From positions 4,721,001 through 4,785,000 of the forward strand of contig NZ_FXWM01000001.1 in assembly GCF_900177675.1 (NCBI RefSeq): DNA of 64,000 bases, read 5' to 3'. Below the pieces are notes generated by a model. The model was not told where the DNA came from. It made no database searches and saw only the letters and a program-made list of their open reading frames with translations. Shown here one piece after another: positions 16,264 to 25,190 of this stretch. Numbering within the stretch: the first letter of the stretch is position 1; every line of letters begins with the position of its first letter. The stretch is from Bacillus sp. OV166. GTDB taxonomy: Bacteria; Bacillota; Bacilli; Bacillales; Cytobacillaceae. A program made the translations under genes and the position numbers.

Positions 16264-19200
16264 TTATAAGTTTTTTTGTATTTCCCTTAAATATTCAATA
16301 GAAATTCCGCCATCTAAGGCTGAAAGATAACTCAAATAAAAATCATTTACTTGTTCGTTCATTTGTTCTAATAGGCGATTGAATTCCTTTGTTATTTCAT
16401 CTGAATAATGTGTTTTTAAACGGTGAGCTCCATGCGATAGATATTCATCCGCAGGCAAATTCAGCACTTGATACAGTTCATCACTCATGAATTTTTTTTC
16501 ATTTTTTTCAAAAAATGATTTTGGATTTTTAAAGTACGACAAGGCTTTAGAAAATAATTGTTTATTCATATCTTTAAAAGCGATAGGAAATTCGATTGCT
16601 TGTTGATGCTTCACTTCAAATGCTGAAAAGGAAAGGTCTTGATTGATTTCTTGTAAATTTCGGATGAGACCTGATTGGTAATCAGCCAATTGCTTTTGGG
16701 CAAATCTTTCCAGGCGGACTGTCGTTGCTCGCAATTCCTGAGCAAAATCAAAGCCTAGACTTTCGAGAAATTCATCCAGTGCAGCTAGTAATACTTTTTT
16801 CAAATGACGACCATCATCCTTTAGTATGGCGGGATTAAATGACTCCCTAAAGAAATCTCCAAAGCGGAGGAAGACTCTTTGTTTAATGTAATAAACTAAC
16901 TCTTCTGCTTCCTGGTACAAACGATTTTGCAAGTTTTCAATCGTTTGGTTTTTCAATGACACTAAGATAACTGCTTTTTGTTTTTCAATAGTCCCGCGTT
17001 TTCTCTCTTTTACAGTTTGGTCTTCCTGTGAACTTTTGATAAGTTTATCAATTAAATCATGAACCCGGGTTATTTCTTTTTCTGCAGAGGAAATAGCCAT
17101 TTCCGTTAGTTCATTAGTAATAAAATGATAAAAGGCCTGCTCAAAGTTAGCCATTCCAGAATGCGAAATAGGATTTGAAATCTCCTTTTCTTTTAATGCC
17201 AGCAAGCTTGATACAGGATAGAGATGAGGATTTCTTATTCCATATTTGCTAAGCTGCTCCTCGACATATTCAATAACGGTTTCCTTTTCTTCTTCATTCT
17301 CAGCAAGATCAATGGCATTAATAATAAAGAACATTTTATCCATTTGAAAGGATTCCTTTACACGTCCAAGCTGGATTAAAAATTCACGATCTGCTTTCGA
17401 AAATGCATGATTGTAATAGGTAACAAAAAAACATGCATCCGAATTTTTAATGTAATCAAAAGCGACACCTGTATGGCGGGCATTGATAGAATCCGCTCCT
17501 GGTGTATCAACCAGAGTAATTCCTTTATTAGTTAACTCGCATTCGTAGTAGAGCTCAATCCATTCTACGAAGCAGGATTTTTCCTCATTAGCAACGAAAT
17601 CGGTAAATTCACTTAAGTCTGTTTCAAGAACGATTCCCAAAGAATTACCAAATGATTGATAACCTTTAGTAAATGCCTGTAAGAAAGCAATATGTGTCTT
17701 CTCCAAGACACCGCCTTCTTGCTGTTTTTGAAGCATAACCTGGTCAATTTTTTTGACCGCACCATCAAAATCATCTGCTTGGAGTTCAAAAACCCTTAAT
17801 GAGCGATTTACATCTTCAAGCATGGCTGATGCTTCCTTAAACTTAACAAGCACGGTGCCATGCGGATGTCTTTCCGTAACAGGTTTAATTTTGTTAATGG
17901 CTGCAGTCGTTGGATTTGGTGAAACAGGCAGGATCTTAGCACCCATAAGTGCATTGGCAAAAGAAGATTTGCCTGCACTAAATGCTCCAAATAATGCTAC
18001 GGTAAATCCCTTGTTTTCGAGTCTTTCCGCTTTTTCGGATAATTCTTTAGAAAGCTTATAAAAACCAGGGAGGTCTTTAATTAAGGATGAAGTCTTTAAT
18101 AGACGTTCGACGGTTCTCTCCAAATGATTGCCTGATGGAAGTACCTTTGGATCATTTTTCGCACCCTCAATCACTTTGCCTTTCAAATCGTTCTTCTTGT
18201 TGCTACTTCCGTTTTCAGGCCTTAGCTGTGTTTTGACCACTTCATATTGTTCTTCGTCCTGACTAAAAAGATGATAAATATCTTCTTGTAAAATATCATC
18301 TTGTGTTAATAACTCTTCGATCTTTGTTTCCTTCAACTTAGCATTCTGCTTAACCTTTTCTAGTTCTGACAAGGCATTTAGGTATCGATCGTTTTTGCTT
18401 AGTTCCTGTTCATACTGTCCAATTAATTTAGCTGTTTGTTGCTTTAATGCTTTTAGGAACTCTTCCTTAAAAATAGCCAGTTTTTGTCGTGCGATTTTTT
18501 TAATTTCATTAGCCACGTCTTCTGTGTAATGTAAGACATATTCTCCTGATACTCGTGCCCCAGTTTTAACAGTATCGGATAAAAGGTTTGCCTGCACATC
18601 GATTGAATAAGACTGCGCCAAGCCCTGTAAATCTCCCCCGTCAAGACCCATTTCCTTTAAGGTGCGTAGTAAATATTCGCGTACGTGCCACTCGAGCTGA
18701 GATTTTGTTTTATCATAAATATCATGATGAAAGCGTTCAAGCCTCACATTCTTCTCATCCAACGTCTTTTGCTTGGAAAATATGAATCCAACTTTGAATT
18801 CCGGTTGACATGATTCCAAATAACTCTCCGCTAACTCTCTGGTTTGAAATGGCATGAGGTATGCGTTTTTTAGTATTTGGGCAATTTGATGATCAAATTC
18901 CTTCTCTGTTCCGATTACCCCCTCTTTTAAAGTCCGGAGGTTTCCTTCCATTTCTCGAGAACTATTAGATAATTCACTTATTTCGTCCTCAGTTAATTCA
19001 TTCAAAACCTCAACGATAGGTCTTAGCTCACGCTCATCTAATTTCCTTAATTGAGCAATATGATCTTGGGTAATTTTTTTTAAGGAATGAAAAACCGATG
19101 GTATTAATAATTGGTCTTTAGAGGCCAATTTTTCTGTAATAAATTTCTGAAGATCATTGAATTCATTGAAGGCATGGTTTTTATTTTTCAAAGAAGTATA

Positions 19201-19914
19201 AAAAATTCTTGCTGGTTTCACTCCCCACGATGCAAACGAATCAACCACACTGTTTTGAAACTCATCGAAGCTCAATTCTTCATCCTTGTGTTTATCAATT
19301 TGGTTAATTACTAAATAAACTTCTTTTCCAGCTTGGGTTAATTCCTTTGTAAATAAAAAATTCAACTCTGCTTGGACGTGGTTAAAATCCATGACATATA
19401 GAACGATATCGGCAAGATGAATTGCTGATTCGGTTGCAATCCGGTGGGCATCATCAGCAGAATCAATACCAGGTGTATCCATGATTACCGTATTATCAGG
19501 TAAGCCTGAGTGACTGTGACTAATTTCAATTTCTTCAATTTGATCGCCGTCTTTGCAATAATTTTTAACTAATTCATAATCATACGGAGCTAAATAGATG
19601 CGAGGCTTTTCATTTTTGAAAAAGACCTTTGCATATTCTTCTCCAGCTTTTACTTTCACTAAGTTTGCACTTGTCGGAATTGGACTAGATGGAAGTAAAT
19701 TCTCTCCAACGAGTTGATTGATCATTGTCGATTTCCCTGCAGAGAAATGACCACAAAATGCAATCATAAACTCTTTGTTCTTCAGCTTCTTTGCTAGTTG
19801 TTTTATTTTTTCCGCATTTTCATAATCTTCTTGTTCGTTTATATATTCAAATACTGAAACGATTTTAGTTTTTAGTGTTTGGATGACTTCTTCTTGATGG
19901 GCTATTTTCACCAT
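16264..19914 (-). CDS. dynA: Tandem bacterial dynamin DynA (YpbR)
   Basis: Fusion of two dynamin-like GTPases in one 1216-aa chain, as in B. subtilis DynA, which tethers and fuses membranes and protects against membrane damage and phage. First module: P-loop GHFSAGKST (residues about 55-63), DTPGIDSADD and NQID. Second module: GAFSAGKSS near residue 648, DTPGADSINARHT and NAID. Long helical stalk segments follow each GTPase, rich in Glu/Lys/Leu coiled-coil patterning, with the hydrophobic paddle region probably near residues 480-510. The start ATG 19914 opens MVKIAHQEEV. It lies between bpsB and the rhodanese gene; the dynA/bpsB neighbourhood is conserved in Bacillus. Confidence 0.95.
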   Translation of the reverse strand: MVKIAHQEEVIQTLKTKIVSVFEYINEQEDYENAEKIKQLAKKLKNKEFMIAFCGHFSAGKSTMINQLVGENLLPSSPIPTSANLVKVKAGEEYAKVFFKNEKPRIYLAPYDYELVKNYCKDGDQIEEIEISHSHSGLPDNTVIMDTPGIDSADDAHRIATESAIHLADIVLYVMDFNHVQAELNFLFTKELTQAGKEVYLVINQIDKHKDEELSFDEFQNSVVDSFASWGVKPARIFYTSLKNKNHAFNEFNDLQKFITEKLASKDQLLIPSVFHSLKKITQDHIAQLRKLDERELRPIVEVLNELTEDEISELSNSSREMEGNLRTLKEGVIGTEKEFDHQIAQILKNAYLMPFQTRELAESYLESCQPEFKVGFIFSKQKTLDEKNVRLERFHHDIYDKTKSQLEWHVREYLLRTLKEMGLDGGDLQGLAQSYSIDVQANLLSDTVKTGARVSGEYVLHYTEDVANEIKKIARQKLAIFKEEFLKALKQQTAKLIGQYEQELSKNDRYLNALSELEKVKQNAKLKETKIEELLTQDDILQEDIYHLFSQDEEQYEVVKTQLRPENGSSNKKNDLKGKVIEGAKNDPKVLPSGNHLERTVERLLKTSSLIKDLPGFYKLSKELSEKAERLENKGFTVALFGAFSAGKSSFANALMGAKILPVSPNPTTAAINKIKPVTERHPHGTVLVKFKEASAMLEDVNRSLRVFELQADDFDGAVKKIDQVMLQKQQEGGVLEKTHIAFLQAFTKGYQSFGNSLGIVLETDLSEFTDFVANEEKSCFVEWIELYYECELTNKGITLVDTPGADSINARHTGVAFDYIKNSDACFFVTYYNHAFSKADREFLIQLGRVKESFQMDKMFFIINAIDLAENEEEKETVIEYVEEQLSKYGIRNPHLYPVSSLLALKEKEISNPISHSGMANFEQAFYHFITNELTEMAISSAEKEITRVHDLIDKLIKSSQEDQTVKERKRGTIEKQKAVILVSLKNQTIENLQNRLYQEAEELVYYIKQRVFLRFGDFFRESFNPAILKDDGRHLKKVLLAALDEFLESLGFDFAQELRATTVRLERFAQKQLADYQSGLIRNLQEINQDLSFSAFEVKHQQAIEFPIAFKDMNKQLFSKALSYFKNPKSFFEKNEKKFMSDELYQVLNLPADEYLSHGAHRLKTHYSDEITKEFNRLLEQMNEQVNDFYLSYLSALDGGISIEYLREIQKNL

Positions 19915-20021
19915 TTACTTATTCCCCTTAGCAACTTTGTAATATTTTTTATTTTATACGATAATTCAAACTTTTCCTATCTTGACACTTCTTTTACATA
20001 AAACAAATTTTTTCCAAAAAC

Positions 20022-20050
20022 GACAAAAGCCAAGGTGTAAGACCCTGGCT
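20022..20050 (-). terminator. Terminator at the end of the bpsA-bpsB unit
   Basis: The imperfect stem AGCCAGGG / CCTTGGCT around TCTTACA is followed by TTTTGTCG on the minus strand. It separates the bps genes and the tiny ORF from dynA. Confidence 0.65.
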
Positions 20051-20069
20051 CCCAAAATACACTATTAAT

Positions 20070-20150
20070 TTAATGTGTAACGTTTTTTAAGACGTGCTTC
20101 ATGACATATGCATAAATAATAACCGTTCCACCAACTAAAGCAAAAGTCAT
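20070..20150 (-). CDS. Possible 26-aa single-pass membrane peptide
   Basis: Tiny ORF starting at ATG 20150 after a strong AAGGAAGGTG. It encodes MTFALVGGTVIIYAYVMKHV and a short basic tail. One hydrophobic helix spans almost the whole peptide. It is placed between bpsB and a terminator on the same strand. The ribosome site and position argue for translation; there is no recognised family and no function can be given. The longer frame upstream (to 20255) has no better start. Confidence 0.45.
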   Translation of the reverse strand: MTFALVGGTVIIYAYVMKHVLKNVTH

Positions 20151-20257
20151 TTGTAACACCTTCCTTATCAGACCTTCATTGAGAATGATTTTCATCGATA
20201 ACCAAAGTTTAACATAGGTGATAATCATTTTCAATAGCCCATTTTTAACTGTCACAA

Positions 20258-20827
20258 TTATTTAACAACTTTAGGTAGAAAACGATTACAATCCTGAAAT
20301 GTCCCTTCATATTCCGTCAGCTCCCTAAGCGCCTTTTCCTCCTCAGGTATACGAATCCTAAGCACGATGATATATAATATCGTAAATAAACTAGCTGTAA
20401 AATAAGCGTTGAACAACAATGGAATAACAGCCAGTTCAACCGCAACAACTAAATAATTGGGATGTCTGATAAAACGGTATGGTCCCTTTCTAATCACATT
20501 CGCATTTCTTAAGACAATAATTTTTGTATTCCAAAACCTTCCTAATGACGCGATCGCCCATATTCTAAATAGCTGGGCTATAAGAAAAACAATTATTAGG
20601 ATGCCCCATAAAGGAGATAGACCCAAATTCATGAAAATTTTTTCACAACTTAAGAAAATAAAAAACAGTGCATGCATCGTCACCATATAACGATAATGCT
20701 TTTCGCCAAATTCAATGGCCCCACGTTTCTTCATCCACTTTTCATTGCTTTTTGCTATTCTTAGCTCAACAATCCGCTGAAGGCCGATGAATCCTACTAA
20801 TATCAGAAATGAGATAATATCTTTCAT
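20258..20827 (-). CDS. bpsB: Alkylpyrone methyltransferase BpsB (YpbQ)
   Basis: Integral-membrane methyltransferase of 189 aa in the isoprenylcysteine carboxyl methyltransferase (ICMT) family. In B. subtilis BpsB O-methylates the alkylpyrones made by BpsA. The signature is near the C-terminus: VIRKGPYRFIRHPNYLVVAVE and the PEEEKAL acidic motif, with about five hydrophobic helices before and around it. The start is ATG 20827, two bases after the bpsA stop, using GGGAGTAA that overlaps that stop; this is tight coupling. The upstream in-frame extension to 20887 lies inside bpsA and is unlikely to be translated. Confidence 0.9.
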   Translation of the reverse strand: MKDIISFLILVGFIGLQRIVELRIAKSNEKWMKKRGAIEFGEKHYRYMVTMHALFFIFLSCEKIFMNLGLSPLWGILIIVFLIAQLFRIWAIASLGRFWNTKIIVLRNANVIRKGPYRFIRHPNYLVVAVELAVIPLLFNAYFTASLFTILYIIVLRIRIPEEEKALRELTEYEGTFQDCNRFLPKVVK

Positions 20828-20828
20828 T

Positions 20829-21917
20829 TTACTCCCACCTAAATAAAAGCAGTTCGGAACTGAAACCAGGTCCAAGCGCGGTACCAAGTCCTAAAGCATC
20901 CTGAGGAATATCCATCTCCATGTAACGTTTCAGCACATAAAATATCGTTGTTGAAGACATATTCCCAAATTGTTTTAACACTTCAAGTGAAACGTCAGTC
21001 ATGGATGGAGGTAACTCTAATGATTTTACATAGGCATCTATCACTTTTTTTCCACCCGGATGAGCAATAAAATAGTCTATTTGTTCAAGGTTGATTTGAT
21101 GTTCACCTAAAAATCCACTTACATTCGGCTTTAACCACTCCTCTATGATCTGGGGGATATCCCGAGAAAATACGACAAACAGCCCCGTGCTCTTAATAGC
21201 CCAGCCCATTACATCTAAAGAGTTCGGCATAAGAGTGGACTGTGTAGCAATGATGGAGGGGGATGTCGGCTTCTTCCTGAAATCTGAAAAGTATGAATCA
21301 TCACCGCAAACCAAGGCACAGGCTACACCATCGGCAAACAAAGAAGTTCCGATTAAATTACTTTTCGAAAGATCGTTGCGCTGAAACGTTAGGCTGCAAA
21401 GCTCAACTGAGAGTACTAGGGCCTTTGCTTTTGGAAAGGCAAGACAATATTCATAGGCTCTCGATAGACCAGCAGCACCGCCTGCACAGCCAAGTCCCCA
21501 AATAGGCACCCTCTTTGTGTGTGAATTAAACGGGAGGAGATTCATGATTCTCGCTTCGATACTAGGTGTGGCCATCCCCGTGGTTGAGATAAAAAAAATG
21601 ATATCAATTTCTTGATAATTAATATTTCGCTTTAAGTAATCCTTATTATTTAAACACTTCTCGATTGCTTCTTTTCCAAGTGTCACCGCAGATTCAATAT
21701 ATGCAGAATTTTTTTCTTCAAAAGTATGTTCTTCTTTAAACCAATCGAGATTTTTAACAAAATGTCTTTTTTCAATTTGTCCATTTTGAAAAGCTCGTAA
21801 AAGTCTTTCAATATCCTTAAAGGAATCTGAGAAAAGCTCTCGTGCAAACTCCAAAGCTTGATTTTGATTAACTTCAAAAGGGGGAGTAACCTCTGCAACT
21901 GAAATAATTGTAGGCAT
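20829..21917 (-). CDS. bpsA: Type III polyketide synthase BpsA
   Basis: Chalcone-synthase-like enzyme of 362 aa that extends fatty acyl-CoA with malonyl-CoA to alkylpyrones. The catalytic triad is visible: Cys in WGLGCAGGAAGLSRA near residue 143, His in YFIAHPGGKKVID near 287, and Asn in QFGNMSSTTIFYVL near 320. Length and order match B. subtilis BpsA (BcsA). ATG 21917 follows AAGGAGAAAAAAC. It is the upstream gene of the bpsA-bpsB pair. Confidence 0.94.
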   Translation of the reverse strand: MPTIISVAEVTPPFEVNQNQALEFARELFSDSFKDIERLLRAFQNGQIEKRHFVKNLDWFKEEHTFEEKNSAYIESAVTLGKEAIEKCLNNKDYLKRNINYQEIDIIFFISTTGMATPSIEARIMNLLPFNSHTKRVPIWGLGCAGGAAGLSRAYEYCLAFPKAKALVLSVELCSLTFQRNDLSKSNLIGTSLFADGVACALVCGDDSYFSDFRKKPTSPSIIATQSTLMPNSLDVMGWAIKSTGLFVVFSRDIPQIIEEWLKPNVSGFLGEHQINLEQIDYFIAHPGGKKVIDAYVKSLELPPSMTDVSLEVLKQFGNMSSTTIFYVLKRYMEMDIPQDALGLGTALGPGFSSELLLFRWE

Positions 21918-21989
21918 GTTTTTTCTCCTTCAATCTATGTAAGGGTATTTTTTCCAGTTTAAAGGTTTTTATTCAAGAGTTTCAGAAAG

Positions 21990-22045
21990 CAAAAAAAAAG
22001 CTTCCCTATATAAAGAGGAAACCAAAAGTTTCCACTCTGGGAAGC
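21990..22045 (-). terminator. Nested-hairpin terminator upstream of bpsA
   Basis: The outer stem GCTTCCC/GGGAAGC encloses an inner stem GGAAAC/GTTTCC, and nine Ts follow on the minus strand. It lies 132 bases past the small zinc-ribbon gene and 72 bases before bpsA. It ends the former or attenuates the latter. Confidence 0.75.
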
Positions 22046-22176
22046 AAACGTTTTGAAGGTTGTTGCTGTGCTCTTAAATTATATAATGGATATTGATTTC
22101 ATTCATTAACTAATGATTTCCAGTTCCGAATTTCTAAATAAACAGCAAGAAAAATGCTTATTAATGTTTTTTCACC

Positions 22177-22302
22177 TTATTTTTTATCGGGTTGTTTTTG
22201 AACTTCAATTTTAATTTTATTTTTTACTAATGTTCCGCAGATTTTACAGATTTCTACCTGGTCATACAAAAGGCGGCAATTATCACAATAATATTTTTCC
22301 AC
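22177..22302 (-). CDS. Small zinc-ribbon protein
   Basis: About 41 aa from GTG 22302, opening MEKYYCDNCRLLYDQVEICK, with a second CKICG pair. The C-X2-C ... C-X2-C spacing is that of a rubredoxin-like zinc ribbon. A basic, charged tail ends PDKK. The frame is open upstream to 22365 but the extra residues are not protein-like. The ribosome site is weak (AAAGAG). Function is unknown. It is divergent from the oxidase operon. Confidence 0.55.
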   Translation of the reverse strand: MEKYYCDNCRLLYDQVEICKICGTLVKNKIKIEVQKQPDKK

Positions 22303-22651
22303 AAAAACACACTCTTTTCTGAAGGAAAATATGAATTTCTTAATATCATATTTATAGGATTCCAAAGTGTGACATTCATTTCAAAAAGGGTGGTTAATTT
22401 CGTGTGTGAATGATTATTCAATTACTTTTATCACAGGTAAAGTGTGATAGTTCACATTTTAGTCACAAATACCCCCTGGCAATTGTGATATAAATCACTG
22501 TTACATCAATTTTATAATATTAACATAGTAGATATCTAAGGAATGAACATTTTGTGAACTGCTAATTTTGTTATTTTTTCTTCACAATTGTTTTGTATTA
22601 TGAAAGAGAACTAATCATTTATTTTAACTACTCTGAAGGGAGTGCAGGGGG
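22303..22651. promoter_or_regulatory. Regulatory region of the ba3 oxidase operon
   Basis: About 350 bases with no gene. It is rich in TGTGA/TCACA half-sites: AAGTGTGACATTC near 22365-22377, the short palindrome TGTGATAGTTCACA (22443-22456), AGTCACAAAT, and a full 16-bp Crp/Fnr-type box at 22484-22499. TATAAT at 22513-22518 is a candidate -10 element. This density suggests control by the Crp/Fnr regulators encoded nearby. Confidence 0.6.
22484..22499. promoter_or_regulatory. Crp/Fnr-type operator before the oxidase operon
   Basis: TGTGA-TATAAA-TCACT matches the TGTGA-N6-TCACA consensus with one change at the last base. It would overlap the -35 region of the TATAAT at 22513, so it could repress as well as activate. 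Confidence 0.65.
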
Positions 22652-22801
22652 ATGGCGAATGCGGAACTTAAAACAAACCAAAAAACAGAAATAGAAGACA
22701 GCTCTTCTCTTAAAGGGACATTAGCGTCCGTTTTCTTATTGGGAGCTTTTATTGTTGTCACTTGGGTAAGTGTCTATTACCTATTTGTTGAACGCTTTTA
22801 A
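22652..22801 (+). CDS. cbaD: ba3-type oxidase subunit IIa
   Basis: A 49-aa single-helix subunit. A charged N-terminus (MANAELKTNQKTEIED) is followed by KGTLASVFLLGAFIVVTWVSVYYLF, the typical subunit 2A helix of ba3 oxidases, which supplies the transmembrane anchor next to the CuA subunit. AGGGGG precedes the ATG. It ends 21 bases before subunit II and is the first gene of the three-gene operon. It is too short for routine ORF calling but clearly belongs with its neighbours. The symbol follows the cbaDAB naming used in archaea and bacteria for this small subunit. Confidence 0.85.
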   Translation: MANAELKTNQKTEIEDSSSLKGTLASVFLLGAFIVVTWVSVYYLFVERF

Positions 22802-22822
22802 TAATTGAAGGGGGAAAGAATT

Positions 22823-23299
22823 ATGCATATGCATAAGTTCGAGAAGATTTGGCTAACTTTCGGAATTAGTGCACTGGTAGTATTTTTGACAGTTGTGGGT
22901 GTAAGCGCATTCTATCTTGGCAACAAGCCGCCAAGTTGTTTAACTACGATTAATGTGGATAAGGTCGATCAAACAAAACCATTTGATAAACCAGGATTAC
23001 ATAAGGTTGAAGGTAAGGATTGGGACTATGAATTAGTATATGTAGCTGCAGCGTTCTCCTATAATCCAGTGAAAGTGGAAGTACCAGTTGGGGCAAAGGT
23101 AAAAGTTATTGCTACAACCAAAGATGTTGTCCACGGGTTTGAAGTAGCTGGCACAAATATTAACATGATGCTTGAACCTGGTTATGTCAGCGAATATACA
23201 ACCACGTTTGATAAAGCTGGTGAATATTTAATTGTTTGTAATGAATATTGTGGTGCTGGTCACCATTTAATGAGTTCGATGATTGAGGTGGTAAAATAA
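22823..23299 (+). CDS. cbaA: ba3-type cytochrome oxidase subunit II (CuA)
   Basis: Accepts electrons from cytochrome c and passes them to heme b of subunit I. It has 158 aa, with one N-terminal membrane helix (about residues 10-33) and then an external cupredoxin domain. CuA ligands are all visible: His104 in VVHGFEV, then Cys139, Cys143, His147 and Met150 in CNEYCGAGHHLM. The start is ATG 22823 after AAGGGGGAAAG; a TTG at 22805 is in frame but badly placed. The short length and lack of a fused cytochrome c domain fit the ba3 (B-type) group. The stop overlaps the next ATG by one base. Confidence 0.93.
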   Translation: MHMHKFEKIWLTFGISALVVFLTVVGVSAFYLGNKPPSCLTTINVDKVDQTKPFDKPGLHKVEGKDWDYELVYVAAAFSYNPVKVEVPVGAKVKVIATTKDVVHGFEVAGTNINMMLEPGYVSEYTTTFDKAGEYLIVCNEYCGAGHHLMSSMIEVVK

Positions 23300-24966
23300 T
23301 GGCTAACTCGACAGCAGCAAAAGTAAAAGTTGATCCTCGTGATGCAAAGCTTTCAATGGCCCACTTTTTTGTTGCCTTCTCTGCACTTGCACTTGGTGGT
23401 TTAATGGGGCTTTTACAAACCCTTGTCCGTTCCGGTAAATGGGAGCTTCCATGGGGTATTGATTACTACCAAATCTTAACCGTCCATGGTGTTTTAATGG
23501 GATTGGTTTTAACGACATTTTTTATTATGGGATTTCAGTATGCTGCCGTAAGCAGAACCACTGGCGGTCATTCAAATGCTGCCCGCCGCACTGGCTGGAT
23601 CGGTTTTTGGATCATGTTAGTCGGTACCTTAATGGCAGCTACCATGGTTTTACTTAAGGAAGCATCCGTACTTTACACTTTTTATGCACCTCTTAAAGCC
23701 CATTGGATATTTTACTTAGGCTTAACCTTCGTCGTTATAGGAAGCTGGATTGATGGTGCTTCACAAATCATGACCTATGCAAAATGGAGGAAGAATAATC
23801 CCGGACAGCCAAGTCCGTTATTAAGCTTTATGGCTGTTATAAATACAGTCATGTGGATTATTGCTACTCTTGGAGTTGCAGCAACCGTATTGTTCCAATT
23901 ACTTCCTTGGTCGCTTGGATTAGTTGATACTGTTGATGTGTTAGTAAGTCGGACTTTATTCTGGTATTTTGGGCATCCACTTGTTTATTTCTGGTTATTG
24001 CCTGCATATATGTGTTGGTATGCGATTATCCCGAAAATTATTGGTGGGAAAATTTTCTCTGATTCATTAGCACGTTTGTCATTTATTTTGTTCCTGCTAT
24101 TCTCGATTCCGGTTGGTTTTCACCATCAATTAACAGAGCCAGGTATTGACCCTGCCTGGAAGTACTTACAGGTTATCCTAACATTCATGGTTATTATTCC
24201 ATCGTTAATGACTGCCTTCTCTCTTTTCGCAACCTTCGAGAGATATGGTCGCTCAAAAGGAGCAAAAGGCCTGTTTGGCTGGTTTAAGGTTCTGCCATGG
24301 GGAGATGCTCGTTTCACAGTTCCATTTATTGGTATGGCATCATTTATTCCTGCTGGAGCTGGTGGTATTATCAATGCATCCAATCAAATGGACCAGGTAG
24401 TTCATAATACTATTTGGGTGACAGGACACTTCCATTTAACTGCTGCAACTTCGGTTGTATTAACGTTCTTTGGGATCTCCTATTGGTTGGTACCACATTT
24501 AACTGGACGTAAATTGACAAAAGCAATGAATAAATTAGGAATAATCCAAGCATGGGTTTGGTTTATTGGAATGGCATTCATGTCAGGTGCAATGCACTTT
24601 CAAGGTCTACTTGGCGGTCCAAGACGTTCCGCTTTCTCTACCTACGGCGGGGCAAAGCAAGCAGCAGAATGGATTCCTTATCAAATCGCTCAAGCAGTTG
24701 GCGGGACCATTTTATTCCTAGGGATTATTCTGGTTATTATCATATTTATCAATCTTGCCTTCTTTGCTCCAAAAGGGGAAGAGGAATTCCCTGTTGTTGT
24801 TGCAGAAAATCTTGATGAAAAAGCACCAATGGTATTTGAAAACTGGAAACTGTGGCTTGGAATTGCAGCAGCCCTTATTCTTTTTGCTTACACGATTCCG
24901 TTTATCGATATTATTCAAAATGCCCCTCCAGGTTCAAAAGGATTTCAGACTTGGAGTAAATGGTAA
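23299..24966 (+). CDS. cbaB: ba3-type cytochrome oxidase subunit I
   Basis: Catalytic subunit (555 aa, about 13 helices) that reduces oxygen to water and pumps protons. Heme b ligand His63 lies in TVHGVLMG. CuB ligands are His226 in FGHPLVYFW, with the cross-linked Tyr230, and the pair His275/His276 in GFHHQL. His369, His377 and His379 are in VVHNTIWVTGHFHLT. A GHPLVY motif without the A-type Glu-containing XGHPEV sequence places it in the B family, typical of high-affinity, low-oxygen oxidases. ATG 23299 overlaps the stop of subunit II. A repeat element begins right after its stop. Confidence 0.95.
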   Translation: MANSTAAKVKVDPRDAKLSMAHFFVAFSALALGGLMGLLQTLVRSGKWELPWGIDYYQILTVHGVLMGLVLTTFFIMGFQYAAVSRTTGGHSNAARRTGWIGFWIMLVGTLMAATMVLLKEASVLYTFYAPLKAHWIFYLGLTFVVIGSWIDGASQIMTYAKWRKNNPGQPSPLLSFMAVINTVMWIIATLGVAATVLFQLLPWSLGLVDTVDVLVSRTLFWYFGHPLVYFWLLPAYMCWYAIIPKIIGGKIFSDSLARLSFILFLLFSIPVGFHHQLTEPGIDPAWKYLQVILTFMVIIPSLMTAFSLFATFERYGRSKGAKGLFGWFKVLPWGDARFTVPFIGMASFIPAGAGGIINASNQMDQVVHNTIWVTGHFHLTAATSVVLTFFGISYWLVPHLTGRKLTKAMNKLGIIQAWVWFIGMAFMSGAMHFQGLLGGPRRSAFSTYGGAKQAAEWIPYQIAQAVGGTILFLGIILVIIIFINLAFFAPKGEEEFPVVVAENLDEKAPMVFENWKLWLGIAAALILFAYTIPFIDIIQNAPPGSKGFQTWSKW

Positions 24967-24969
24967 TAA

Positions 24970-25092
24970 GAAAAGCGGAAGCGCCTTGTTTAGGGGCGAC
25001 AGGCATAAGACGAGCCGGCGTGAAGGTTGCTTTTTAACCTTCAGGACGGATTGGCTTATGATCCCGAGCCCCTAGGCGCTGGAGCTAGACAG
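24970..25092. repeat. Long-hairpin intergenic repeat element
   Basis: A 120-bp nested palindrome. AGCGCC pairs with GGCGCT, AGGGGC with GCCCCT, CATAAG with CTTATG, and an inner GAAGGTT with AACCTTC. The ends (AAAAGCGGAAGCGCC and GGCGCTGGAGCTAGACA) look like an interspersed element I recognise from many Bacillus genomes; copy number cannot be checked here. It begins four bases after the oxidase operon and may form its transcript end. Confidence 0.7.
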
Positions 25093-25130
25093 TTATCTAA
25101 GTTCAAAAACTTATATTTTCTTATCTTGTA

Positions 25131-25167
25131 AGAAAAAGGCTTCAATCTCATCGATTGAAGCCCTTTT
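25131..25167. terminator. Bidirectional terminator, oxidase operon / ypwA
   Basis: A perfect 10-bp stem GGCTTCAATC/GATTGAAGCC with a TCATC loop has TTTTG on the plus side and TTTTTCT on the minus side, between convergent units. Confidence 0.88.
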
Positions 25168-25190
25168 GTTTCATTGTTACATTGCTTTAA

